From Amaricoccus solimangrovi (GTDB lineage: Bacteria; Pseudomonadota; Alphaproteobacteria; Rhodobacterales; Rhodobacteraceae), in assembly GCF_006385685.1 (NCBI RefSeq), contig NZ_VFRP01000020.1:28609-92608 (forward strand): a stretch of 64,000 bases of DNA, given 5' to 3'. The notes below the pieces were generated by a model, which worked only from the letters and a program-made list of their open reading frames with translations, was not told the origin of the DNA and did no database searches. A program made the position numbers and the translations under genes. Positions 18,384 to 25,538 of this stretch are shown here, piece by piece; position 1 is the stretch's first letter; each line of letters begins with the position of its first letter.

Positions 18384-18412
18384 AAGGCTCCTCATTCCGA
18401 AGAGCCTTTTCT
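18384..18412 (+). terminator. Rho-independent terminator after copZ
   Basis: A 7-bp stem AAGGCTC (18384-18390) with GAGCCTT (18402-18408) is followed by TTTCTTTTA. It lies 37 bp beyond the copZ stop codon and separates it from the convergent AbiE genes. Confidence 0.8.
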
Positions 18413-18438
18413 TTTATCGTAATATCCCTTCTTATGTA

Positions 18439-19410
18439 CTAAAGGTTAATCTTTTGCGCTTTGATACGTGCGGAGATTATTTCTAAAATAGTAATCACCT
18501 CTTCCGGGTCAGGCAGCGTACCATACACGAGGGAGCGGAATTCCTGCTGGTAGGCCGTCTCTAAAGAATTCCAGACTCCTCTCACGTCGGCGAACAGCAG
18601 GCAGGCATCCAGCGGCTGCATGGCCCAGTCGCCCTGAAACTCGCTGTTGCGGGCATCATCAGCCTGCACGGCCTGAATCATCTCAAAGAAGTCCTCGCTG
18701 TGCAGAAATGCGGTCACTGCAGGTGCTTTCAGCATGGCGTGCAGGTCATATATGTGGCGGATCTTGCTACCTAATTCATCTACCGGGTTTTCGGCATAAG
18801 AAGCCCGCACCAGGGCGAGCACTTTCTCTGTGAAGGTGCGCTCCAGACTTACCACATTTACCTCAAAAGGCTCTAGTGCGTACTGGCGGATCATGTCCAG
18901 CAACCCACGTTGAGCCATAAACTGGCTGATGTAGGTCTTGATTGGCATCAGCTGGTGCGGGTTGGGGCTGGCAAAGGAGTTGATTTCCACCAGAATCTTG
19001 TCGGTTGCCTGGCCATAGTCCCCCTGCACGGAGGCTCCATAGTCGTGCAGCGTTTTGCGGAAGCGGGAACCCTTGCTGGTCCGGAGCGGATCATCTACCT
19101 CCACCATGTCCTTTGTGATCTCTTTTGAGATTTTGCGGATCAGCTGCATGACCTGGTTGTTAGTCATGCCCTCGTCAGCGTTGATGGCCAGGTCGATGTC
19201 CTCTGAAAAGCGCTCGATCAGGTTGTAGGCTTTGGACAGGGAGGTGCCGCCTTTGAAAATGGCCTGCTCCACGTAGGGGGAGTGGGCCAGGCGGTAAAGC
19301 ACCAGTGTCACCCAGTAGTCCTTCTCCACGTACACATCCCTGATCTGCAGGGCCTCTGCCGTAGCCGTAATGGCATCCCGAAACACCTCCGGGTTTTGGT
19401 GCAGGTTCAT
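18439..19410 (-). CDS. AbiEii-type nucleotidyltransferase toxin
   Basis: A 323-residue protein of the AbiEii/AbiGii toxin family. The nucleotidyltransferase signature is FKGGTSLSKAY (Gly54-Gly55-Thr56-Ser57) followed by SEDIDLAI (Ser69 to Asp73), and the N-terminal VEKDYWVTLVL is also typical. Characterised members block growth by adding nucleotides to tRNA, giving abortive infection against phage. Its start overlaps the antitoxin stop by 4 bp (ATGA), the usual arrangement of a coupled type IV toxin-antitoxin operon. Assignment strong. Confidence 0.93.
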   Translation of the reverse strand: MNLHQNPEVFRDAITATAEALQIRDVYVEKDYWVTLVLYRLAHSPYVEQAIFKGGTSLSKAYNLIERFSEDIDLAINADEGMTNNQVMQLIRKISKEITKDMVEVDDPLRTSKGSRFRKTLHDYGASVQGDYGQATDKILVEINSFASPNPHQLMPIKTYISQFMAQRGLLDMIRQYALEPFEVNVVSLERTFTEKVLALVRASYAENPVDELGSKIRHIYDLHAMLKAPAVTAFLHSEDFFEMIQAVQADDARNSEFQGDWAMQPLDACLLFADVRGVWNSLETAYQQEFRSLVYGTLPDPEEVITILEIISARIKAQKINL

Positions 19411-20132
19411 ATAATATTCCAGTCCTTTCTGTTAGGCAGTATGCTCTCGCTAATGCCCAGTTTGTATTTTGTCAGCGGGTTCAATGACTGCCTTAGTCTG
19501 TCTGCCTCCTCTGTAAAGCCCAGACGCTCCAGCAGGGCTCCCAGCAGGGCGCGGGTAGCGGGGTTATAGTCCAGCGCCAGCTCCATGAGCCGATCCTTGT
19601 CGCGTTCAGCTAGCTCTTTGATATACTTAAGCAGAATAAGGATCGTCTTTTCGCTGTTGCGGTCCGGAATCTTCTTGTAACCGCGCAGAGCGTCCAGGAT
19701 CTGAAGCTTGTCAATGTCAGACTCCTTGAAGTTGGTGGGGCTTTGAACATAACGGACTTTGGTTTTCCCTACATTCGCTACCCGGCGCTGCTTGCGTGTC
19801 ATTAGCGTCACCTCCTGGGGAACCTGCGTGGTCAGACCTAGCTGGTTGTAAAGCCCCAAACCGCTCTCGTACCCTTTGACTTCGCCTTTGGAGGTGCTCA
19901 GGCTCTTGATGATCTCTTTTTCGGATGGTTTTACTTTTCCGAAAACAGTTTCCTTTTGCTTATAGTAGCGGCCTTTTGCCAGCCGGTTAATTACCCCTTG
20001 CTTGGCCAGGCGGCTGAGCGCCGCCGCCAGGGCCTCCAGCTGGCTGTCGTTTACCTGAAAATCAGCGTAAGTTAGTAGCTGACCGGGCTGGGCCTGATCA
20101 ATTCTTTCCCGGACTTGCTGCATGATGCTCAT
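19407..20132 (-). CDS. AbiEi-type antitoxin/repressor (DUF6088)
   Basis: A 241-residue protein with an N-terminal winged-helix region (LEALAAALSRLAKQGVINRL, AKGRYY at about residues 30-58), as in AbiEi antitoxins, and a DUF6088-like body (GYESGLGLYNQLGLTTQVP, VTLMTRKQRR). It should neutralise the neighbouring AbiEii toxin and repress its own promoter, where a large inverted repeat is present (20197-20236). It is the first gene of the pair. The cognate role follows from the family and the 4-bp overlap. Confidence 0.88.
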   Translation of the reverse strand: MSIMQQVRERIDQAQPGQLLTYADFQVNDSQLEALAAALSRLAKQGVINRLAKGRYYKQKETVFGKVKPSEKEIIKSLSTSKGEVKGYESGLGLYNQLGLTTQVPQEVTLMTRKQRRVANVGKTKVRYVQSPTNFKESDIDKLQILDALRGYKKIPDRNSEKTILILLKYIKELAERDKDRLMELALDYNPATRALLGALLERLGFTEEADRLRQSLNPLTKYKLGISESILPNRKDWNII

Positions 20133-20176
20133 TGTTTCCTTTCTAAGTTGTGCACTAGTTTAGCCTAATGGTTCTA

Positions 20177-20236
20177 TAAAGGTAGTAGCTTGCCTATCAT
20201 TTGTCAAGTTTTTTTGTTATTAAACTTGACAAATGA
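20177..20236 (-). promoter_or_regulatory. abiE promoter with 15-bp palindromic operator
   Basis: A perfect 15-bp inverted repeat, TCATTTGTCAAGTTT (20197-20211) and AAACTTGACAAATGA (20222-20236), with a 10-bp spacer, lies 65 bp before the antitoxin start. On the minus strand the inner-side arm contains a TTG (complement of 20205-20207) exactly 20 bp from TACCTTTA (complement of 20177-20184), a near-perfect TAnnTTTG. The operator thus covers the -33 element, as expected for autorepression by AbiEi, which is known to bind inverted repeats in its promoter. Confidence 0.75.
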
Positions 20237-20485
20237 CAAAAAAAACTTTAAAAGGAGCTTCTTAAATCCTCCAAGCGTTTTTCTCCTTTTATGCTGCATC
20301 ATACTTGGCAATGTTTTGGACTACAGCCTCAGGCATTATATAACGTGTAGCAGATTCGCCTATCAGGACCAAGCTTGATTCTACTTTATAGGTTATTACG
20401 GCTTACTTGATTGTATTAAAACAAGAAGGTGTATTAATTAGTAAACAAAATACTCTATATAGAGATATTTTTTTGAAAAATGCAC
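20237..20485. other. AT-rich intergenic stretch, no gene seen
   Basis: This stretch between the divergent AbiE and XRE-ImmA genes has no convincing coding sequence on either strand. It becomes notably AT-rich after 20400 and holds the short palindrome CTATATAGAG near 20453. Confidence 0.5.
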
Positions 20486-20520
20486 CGTATACAAAAATTA
20501 AAAACATACATTTGTATACG
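20486..20520 (+). promoter_or_regulatory. Promoter/operator of the XRE-ImmA gene
   Basis: A perfect 10-bp inverted repeat CGTATACAAA (20486-20495) and TTTGTATACG (20511-20520), each arm with the palindrome GTATAC, flanks and overlaps a perfect -7 box TACATTTG (20507-20514), 14 bp upstream of the ATG I prefer. An XRE repressor bound here would block the promoter, so autoregulation by the encoded protein is likely. Confidence 0.65.
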
Positions 20521-20533
20521 AAAGGTCGGAAAA

Positions 20534-21595
20534 ATGGAAAACATAGTTGCAATCAATCTTACACGAGCCAGGCAATTCAGAGGTTTAACGATGGATCAAT
20601 TAGCTGGCAAGATTAATTGTTCGAAGCAAGCTATAAGTCATTATGAGAATGGTGTGAGGTATCCTGATAGCAAAACCTTACTAGCTATAGGTGATGCTTT
20701 AGATTTAGAGTTAGATTATTTTTATAGTGATAGTAGTGTAAAATTTAGCTTACATAACATTAGTTACAGACAAGGCTTCGGCCTTGATTCTAAACAAAAG
20801 CAGGATGTAGAAGACGAAACAAGCTCATTATTAAGTGACTATTTAGAACTAGAAGCCATTGCAAAAGAACTCGTTGTTTTTCAGAACCCCCTTGAAGATC
20901 TTGTGATTAGCAGTACTTCAGATGCTGAGAAAGCTGCAAAGCAACTTAGAAAGAGGTGGAAATTAGGAGAGGGTCCTATATCTAATATTACTGGTCTTCT
21001 GGAGAGAAAGGGTGTGAGAATCATTAAGTGTGACTTTGACTTTTTTTACACTCACGAAGGCTTGTCCGGTTGGGCTGAAGATAAGAAAGTTCCAGTAATT
21101 GTCCTTAATTCTAGACAGCAAGACTTGTCCCGAATGAGGTTTACAATTCTTCATGAGCTGGGTCATCTCTTATTGGTAATGGCTGAGAATGTGGACGAGA
21201 TCGCTATTGAAAGAATTTGTGACGCTTTTGCAGGGGCTGTGCTGCTTCCAGTTGAAATATTAATCCAAGAGTTCGGGAAGAACAGAACAGCTATTACGAT
21301 GCCTGAACTCAAGAGGATTAAAGAGCTATACGGAATATCTGTTGCTGCAATCATGGTCCGAGCTTCTGTAACCAAGCTGATATCATGGGATGCCTATAAC
21401 AAGTGGAAGCAATCTGACTTCTCTGATTTTGACTATGGGCAGTTTAGTGGTACAGAGGAGCCACAAAGGTTTGAACAGATGCTGTACCGTTGTTTAAGTG
21501 AACGAAAAATTGGTTTTGACAAAGCTGCAAGATTGGCCAGAAGAGATGAGGCCGAGCTAAGAAAAATTTATAGCCAGCAACAATTAGAGTTTTGA
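20534..21595 (+). CDS. XRE regulator fused to ImmA/IrrE metallopeptidase
   Basis: A 353-residue protein. Residues about 5-62 are an XRE helix-turn-helix (LTMDQLAGKINCSKQAISHY); a linker is followed by an ImmA/IrrE Zn-peptidase domain with His207-Glu208-Leu-Gly-His211 (LHELGHLLL) and a downstream FAGAVLLP, both family signatures. Such proteins cleave or inactivate partners and commonly form two-gene regulatory or toxin-antitoxin-like units. I start at ATG 20534, just after AAAGGTCGG; the frame is open to 20480 but that would put the operator inside the gene. The next gene begins one base after its stop. Region visibly AT-rich compared with the metal genes. Confidence 0.85.
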   Translation: MENIVAINLTRARQFRGLTMDQLAGKINCSKQAISHYENGVRYPDSKTLLAIGDALDLELDYFYSDSSVKFSLHNISYRQGFGLDSKQKQDVEDETSSLLSDYLELEAIAKELVVFQNPLEDLVISSTSDAEKAAKQLRKRWKLGEGPISNITGLLERKGVRIIKCDFDFFYTHEGLSGWAEDKKVPVIVLNSRQQDLSRMRFTILHELGHLLLVMAENVDEIAIERICDAFAGAVLLPVEILIQEFGKNRTAITMPELKRIKELYGISVAAIMVRASVTKLISWDAYNKWKQSDFSDFDYGQFSGTEEPQRFEQMLYRCLSERKIGFDKAARLARRDEAELRKIYSQQQLEF

Positions 21596-21596
21596 G

Positions 21597-22076
21597 ATGG
21601 GCCCGATAGTTATAACAGAGATCAACACAGCAGCAACGCTGTACAGGTTGGGCCTGTTGAAATACTTTAACAGCAACAACCTGAGCATACATATAACAGA
21701 CATCTGTTATAACCATAAAGGTAGCCATGATGTGTTAACTTTATACAATAACAAAATGCTTGCTAAACGGATGGAAGAACAAGGCTTTCTAAAAGTTGTA
21801 GAACTAACTGAGATCCAGATGAAGCAAGTAGCAAAACTGTACAGTGAATATAAGCCCAAGTTTGTTGTTAAGACTATATCAGCACTTGTTTATGCGCACG
21901 AGGGAAACATGAAGGTGATCAGCGAAGATGAGCTATTAGGAGATGTTGCTAGAGGCGAATTGAACCTGAAGGTCTACAATCAAGAATGGTTTGTTGACAG
22001 CCTGCTACAGGAACTTGTAGCAATGGGAGTTAAAATTGATTCTTCACAATTAAAAGAGATGATTCAGTATTTCTAG
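21597..22076 (+). CDS. PIN-like partner of the ImmA protein
   Basis: A 159-residue protein whose ATG lies one base after the XRE-ImmA stop, so the two are translationally coupled. Its layout follows a PIN-like nuclease of the DUF3368 sort: hydrophobic start VITEINTAATLYRLGLLKYF, middle GFLKVVELTEIQ, and VKTISALVYAHEGNMKVISE with DELL. Several positions where active PIN domains have Asp are changed (Thr-Glu in the first motif, Thr in the third), so it may be a degenerate nuclease or only share the fold. A toxin, a substrate of the peptidase, or a partner are all possible. Confidence 0.6.
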   Translation: MGPIVITEINTAATLYRLGLLKYFNSNNLSIHITDICYNHKGSHDVLTLYNNKMLAKRMEEQGFLKVVELTEIQMKQVAKLYSEYKPKFVVKTISALVYAHEGNMKVISEDELLGDVARGELNLKVYNQEWFVDSLLQELVAMGVKIDSSQLKEMIQYF

Positions 22077-22108
22077 AGAAATATATTATAGAAGAATAAT
22101 AAAGAAAA

Positions 22109-22132
22109 AAGCCAGGCATTGATACCTGGCTT
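22109..22132. terminator. Hairpin terminator after the PIN-like gene
   Basis: AAGCCAGG (22109-22116) pairs with CCTGGCTT (22125-22132) over an 8-nt loop, 32 bp after the stop codon. The A-run just before it gives a T-run on the minus strand, so termination may be stronger in that direction. The rest of the 322-bp gap to 22399 holds no gene I can see. Confidence 0.6.
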
Positions 22133-22398
22133 GTAGATTCCGGTTAAGGAAGACAAAAGCCTGCTAAGCTTTTGGGGTTCTATTGATTTCGCACTTCAAA
22201 GTTACCTCCTTTAACTGAAATCCGCAAGCTTACTGGTGATTATAAACTACCTATGACAAAACATAGGTGGGCCTGCATGTTCAATTTTAAGATTTTATAA
22301 AAGCACGTGCTTGTAATCGCATACTGGGTAGAGCCCCAGCTGCTGCAGAAATGATATGTGGCAAACAGTATTATTTGTTGAATATCAAAGTTAAAGAA

Positions 22399-23091
22399 AT
22401 GACTTTAGCCAACGGGGCGCCGCAAACGCAAAAAAACAAAAAGGCTCTGAAATTTATGATCGAAGGGGAGCCTTTTGAAACATTAGATCAGTATAAAACG
22501 GGAGCCGAGTTAAAACAACTCAGAGGTATTCCCCAAGGAGTAGAGCTTTTTCTGTCAATTAAAGAGCCTTACGAAGACGAGTTGATAGGTAATGACACCA
22601 AGGTTAACTTGGCAAGGCCTGAAATAGAGCGCTTCTTTGTAAAACAAAAGCTGAAGCTCACCATAAATAAAGAGCCTTTTGTGTGGTTTAGCCAGTTTAT
22701 CTCTGGCAAACAGATCAGAGAGTTGGGTAATATTCCAGCTGAACATGAGATTTATCTTGACATCAAGGAGCCCTATGTGAATACCCTTATTCAGGATGAT
22801 ACCGTGATTGATCTAGCCAGACCTGGTAAAGAACACTTCTTCTCTAAGGAGCAATCTGTTAAGGTTATTATCATCAATGGCAGACCAAAGGATTGGGCCG
22901 ATAAAACAGTCACCTTTGAACAAGTCGTTATATTGGCCTTCGGATCTTTTGATAATAGCCCGAATAAGGTGTACACCGTTACCTTTAGTGAAGGGCCAGT
23001 ATCAAAGCCTGAAGGTACTATGGTGAAGGGCTCAGTTGTTGAAGTTAAAAACAAAATGGTTTTCAATGTCTCAGCAACTGATAAATCATAG
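22399..23091 (+). CDS. Triple multi-ubiquitin domain protein
   Basis: A 230-residue protein built of three beta-grasp repeats of the bacterial multi-ubiquitin family. Repeats 1 (15-82) and 2 (83-150) are each exactly 68 residues and align without gaps, sharing EPF, SIKEPY/DIKEPY, VNLARP/IDLARP and FFVK/FFSK. Repeat 3 (151-230) has the different conserved form VIIINGRPKDW, VILAFGS, VYTVTFSEGP, PEGTMVKG and the C-terminus FNVSATDKS. There is no C-terminal Gly-Gly, so classical ubiquitin ligation through a di-glycine is not evident. I prefer ATG 22399; the frame also has an ATG at 22351. The E1-like gene overlaps its end by 26 bp. Likely the modifier or scaffold of a ubiquitin-like pathway, possibly defence-related. 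Confidence 0.85.
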   Translation: MTLANGAPQTQKNKKALKFMIEGEPFETLDQYKTGAELKQLRGIPQGVELFLSIKEPYEDELIGNDTKVNLARPEIERFFVKQKLKLTINKEPFVWFSQFISGKQIRELGNIPAEHEIYLDIKEPYVNTLIQDDTVIDLARPGKEHFFSKEQSVKVIIINGRPKDWADKTVTFEQVVILAFGSFDNSPNKVYTVTFSEGPVSKPEGTMVKGSVVEVKNKMVFNVSATDKS

Positions 23092-24244
23092 TCCTGACCT
23101 AAAGCGTCTTAGAGACGAAGGCTATGAAGTAGAAGTACTTGGTGGATATTTACTTATCCACCAAGTACCCTATCTTAATGATATTGGTGAGGTTAAGCGC
23201 GGGACATTGGTGAGCGACCTAGTATTGATAAACAATACTACAGTTGACAAACCCAAAGATCATGTGATTCACTTCATAGGTGAAAACCCCTGCAACGTTG
23301 GTGGAACGGTTATTTCAGCGATACAATATGTAAGTACTACTAGAGCACTTAGGGAAGGCATTACTGTTAATTATTCGTTTTCCAACAAGCCTCAAGGCGG
23401 TTACCCGAACTACTACGAGAAATTTAAGAGGTATGCTGAGGTGATCTCTGCTCCTGCGAAGTACTTGCATCCTGATCTTACGGAGAAAACTTTCAAGGTA
23501 ATACCCTCCAGGAATGAGGAGTCAGTGTTTAAATACATTGACACAAACTCTAGTAGGGCAAACATTGACATAATTAACTCAAAGTTTAAGGGGCAAAAGG
23601 TTGCCATCATAGGTATTGGAGGTACTGGAGCTTATGTTTTAGACTTGGTTGCTAAAACGCCAGTGCAGGAAGTACATATATTCGATGGAGATCACTTCTT
23701 ACAACATAATTCATTTCGCTCACCTGGTGCAGCATCCGTTGAAGATTTAGATGAAAAGTGGATGAAAGCTAAATATTTTGCAGATATCTACTCTAAAATG
23801 CACAATGGTATAACTCCTCATCCCTACTATGTGGATGGCTCCAATTATCACGAACTTGATCAAATGGACTATGTTTTCCTATGCGTTGATAAAAATAGAG
23901 TTAGGAAAGGCATTATGGATTATTTACTGCACAAAGGCATCCCTTTTATAGATGTGGGCTTGGGCGTTAATGTCGTTGATGACAAGTTGATCGGGACCAC
24001 TAGGGTAACTGCGGGTACACCTTCCAAGAATGATCATCTCAAGGACAGAGTTTCTGAGGTGGATGATGAGAATAATGAGTACTCGACAAATATTCAGATT
24101 GCTGACCTAAATTCGCTTAATGCGTCTTTGGCGGTCATCAAATGGAAGAAGATGTGCGGCTTTTATCAAGACTTGATCGAGGAGCACCACAGTGCATATT
24201 CAATTAACGTCTCTAAAATTTTCAATGAAGACCGTACAGCATAA
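23066..24244 (+). CDS. ThiF/E1-like adenylyltransferase with N-terminal DUF6791-like domain
   Basis: A 392-residue enzyme. Residues 1-170 form a conserved domain (SPDLKRLRDEGYEVEVLGGY, VKRGTLVSDLVL, HVIHFIGENPC) that I associate with DUF6791. Residues 175-370 are a ThiF/E1 Rossmann domain: nucleotide loop Gly183-Ile-Gly-Gly-Thr-Gly188, Asp207 and Asp209 in FDGD, and Arg218 in NSFRSPG. It should adenylate the C-terminus of the multi-ubiquitin protein. The loop where E1 enzymes carry the catalytic Cys (TRVTAGTPSKNDHLKDRVSE) has none; the only cysteines seen in notable motifs are Cys76 (NPCN), Cys273 (FLCVD) and Cys364 (KMCG). It overlaps both neighbours, so three genes form one operon. Confidence 0.85.
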   Translation: MSQQLINHSPDLKRLRDEGYEVEVLGGYLLIHQVPYLNDIGEVKRGTLVSDLVLINNTTVDKPKDHVIHFIGENPCNVGGTVISAIQYVSTTRALREGITVNYSFSNKPQGGYPNYYEKFKRYAEVISAPAKYLHPDLTEKTFKVIPSRNEESVFKYIDTNSSRANIDIINSKFKGQKVAIIGIGGTGAYVLDLVAKTPVQEVHIFDGDHFLQHNSFRSPGAASVEDLDEKWMKAKYFADIYSKMHNGITPHPYYVDGSNYHELDQMDYVFLCVDKNRVRKGIMDYLLHKGIPFIDVGLGVNVVDDKLIGTTRVTAGTPSKNDHLKDRVSEVDDENNEYSTNIQIADLNSLNASLAVIKWKKMCGFYQDLIEEHHSAYSINVSKIFNEDRTA

Positions 24245-24686
24245 TTTTGTTGAGTTCATACCTGATCATTTAGACGAGGGGGTGCTGTACATTTCCTTAA
24301 ATTATTGCACAGCCATACACAAATGTGTGTGTGGCTGTGGCAATGAGGTTGTTACGCCATTCTCCCCAACGGATTGGTCACTAACATTCAATGGGAAAAG
24401 TGTCACCTTGAGGCCTTCCATAGGTAATTGGAACTTTGAGTGCAGATCCCACTACTTTATTACTCAAAACAAAATAGAGCGGTGTAGGGATTGGACCAAC
24501 AAAGAGATTGCTGTTGGGAGAAACGTTGATAGGGAGAATAAAGCTGATTTCTATTCAGAGGATAAGTTAGAAGCTGATGTAGACATATTTGAAAACAGGA
24601 TTGATCAGAGTGAAGGAGCTTCGAAGAGGTGGAGCCTAAAGTCTATATTTACAAAAATAAAACTGAGTTGGACTCGGCGGCAATAG
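24225..24686 (+). CDS. DUF6527 family Cys-rich protein
   Basis: A 153-residue protein with a tight Cys cluster CVCGCGNEV (about residues 27-35) and later Cys-Arg-Ser-His (ECRSHYFIT) and RCRDW, suggesting a zinc-ribbon-like metal site. I recognise it as DUF6527, which accompanies multi-ubiquitin and ThiF genes. Its activity is not known to me; in the operon it takes the place where JAB-type deubiquitinases or E2 enzymes occur in other bacterial ubiquitin-like systems. ATG 24225 is inside the end of the E1-like gene (20-bp overlap). Confidence 0.8.
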   Translation: MKTVQHNFVEFIPDHLDEGVLYISLNYCTAIHKCVCGCGNEVVTPFSPTDWSLTFNGKSVTLRPSIGNWNFECRSHYFITQNKIERCRDWTNKEIAVGRNVDRENKADFYSEDKLEADVDIFENRIDQSEGASKRWSLKSIFTKIKLSWTRRQ

Positions 24687-24696
24687 TGCTGCCGAG
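24673..24696 (+). terminator. Terminator hairpin overlapping the DUF6527 stop
   Basis: CTCGGCGGC (24673-24681) pairs with GCTGCCGAG (24688-24696) with one G-U pair and a 6-nt loop that contains the TAG stop codon. It likely ends the ubiquitin-like operon. Confidence 0.55.
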
Positions 24697-25082
24697 GATT
24701 ATAATTAAAAATATGACTATTGCACAACTGTTCAAATACCGCTGTAGGCATATAAGAGCAGGCATTGTTAAGCGGGCAAGGAAGACTTTTAAGGATGAGA
24801 ACGAACTGCTGCCCTCATCTTTGAGATTACTTTGGCTACCTAAATCACACCTGTTTAACATAAGGTAAATTATAAGACTATGTATATATAACTATCATCT
24901 ATTATAAAACAATCCTTAATTATGGCAATATATTGGTTGACAATCCTATACAATAGGAACACTTGAAGATTGAGAAATAATAAGGCGTTATAAATACTAA
25001 ATATTTTAGCTTTCATATTTTATAAAGTTAAAATATTTCTCTAAAGTTGCGTAATAGCTAATATTTTTAGCACACATGCAAC
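24697..25082. other. AT-rich gap upstream of umuD
   Basis: A 386-bp, very AT-rich stretch. A basic 51-codon frame (24713-24868, starting MTIAQLFKYRCRH) exists but has no recognisable family and sits after a terminator, so I do not call it a gene. Near the umuD start, GCTAA-N5-TTAGC (25057-25071) is a small dyad in the place of a possible SOS operator. Confidence 0.4.
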
Positions 25083-25538
25083 ATGAATACAAAGATATTA
25101 TTACCCTCAGAAACAGTAAGCTTTATTCTGCTAGGTCGTGACACAGAAACAAAGCACCCGCTCTTCGCGGCACGTGTCCCTGCTGGCTTTCCCAGTCCGG
25201 CAGAAGAGCACATTGAGGACAGAATTAGTCTATCATCTTATTTAAATGGACATCCCGACGCTACTTTTTACGTGCAGCTAGAGGGGGATTCTATGATAGA
25301 CTACAACCTGCTGGAGGGCGACCTGCTCGTCGTAGACCGTTCACTGCACGTGCGCAGCGGCGACATCGTGCTGGCCAATGTCAACAGCGAATATACAGTA
25401 AAGAAGCTGGAGATAACAGAAACTGGAGTCCGGCTTCTCCCCGGCAATAAAAAGTACAACCCTGTAGAGATCACGGAGGATTTGGAGTTTTTGGTCTGGG
25501 GCGTAGTGCGGGGTGTAGCCAGGAGGATACGCCAATGA
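25083..25538 (+). CDS. umuD: UmuD-like S24 peptidase, polymerase V accessory
   Basis: A 151-residue LexA/UmuD-type self-cleaving protein. The catalytic pair is Ser70 (EGDSMID) and Lys107 (TVKKL). A cleavage site Ala34-Gly35 (VPAGFPSPAEE) lies where UmuD is cut on RecA filaments after DNA damage. The length and lack of an HTH domain exclude LexA. It overlaps umuC by 4 bp (ATGA), so both are made together. UmuDC pairs are frequent on mobile elements. Confidence 0.93.
   Translation: MNTKILLPSETVSFILLGRDTETKHPLFAARVPAGFPSPAEEHIEDRISLSSYLNGHPDATFYVQLEGDSMIDYNLLEGDLLVVDRSLHVRSGDIVLANVNSEYTVKKLEITETGVRLLPGNKKYNPVEITEDLEFLVWGVVRGVARRIRQ

Noticed and set aside
24629-24868. 79-codon frame overlapping and following the DUF6527 gene
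   Set aside because: It overlaps DUF6527 out of frame, crosses a terminator-like hairpin, and has no recognisable family.
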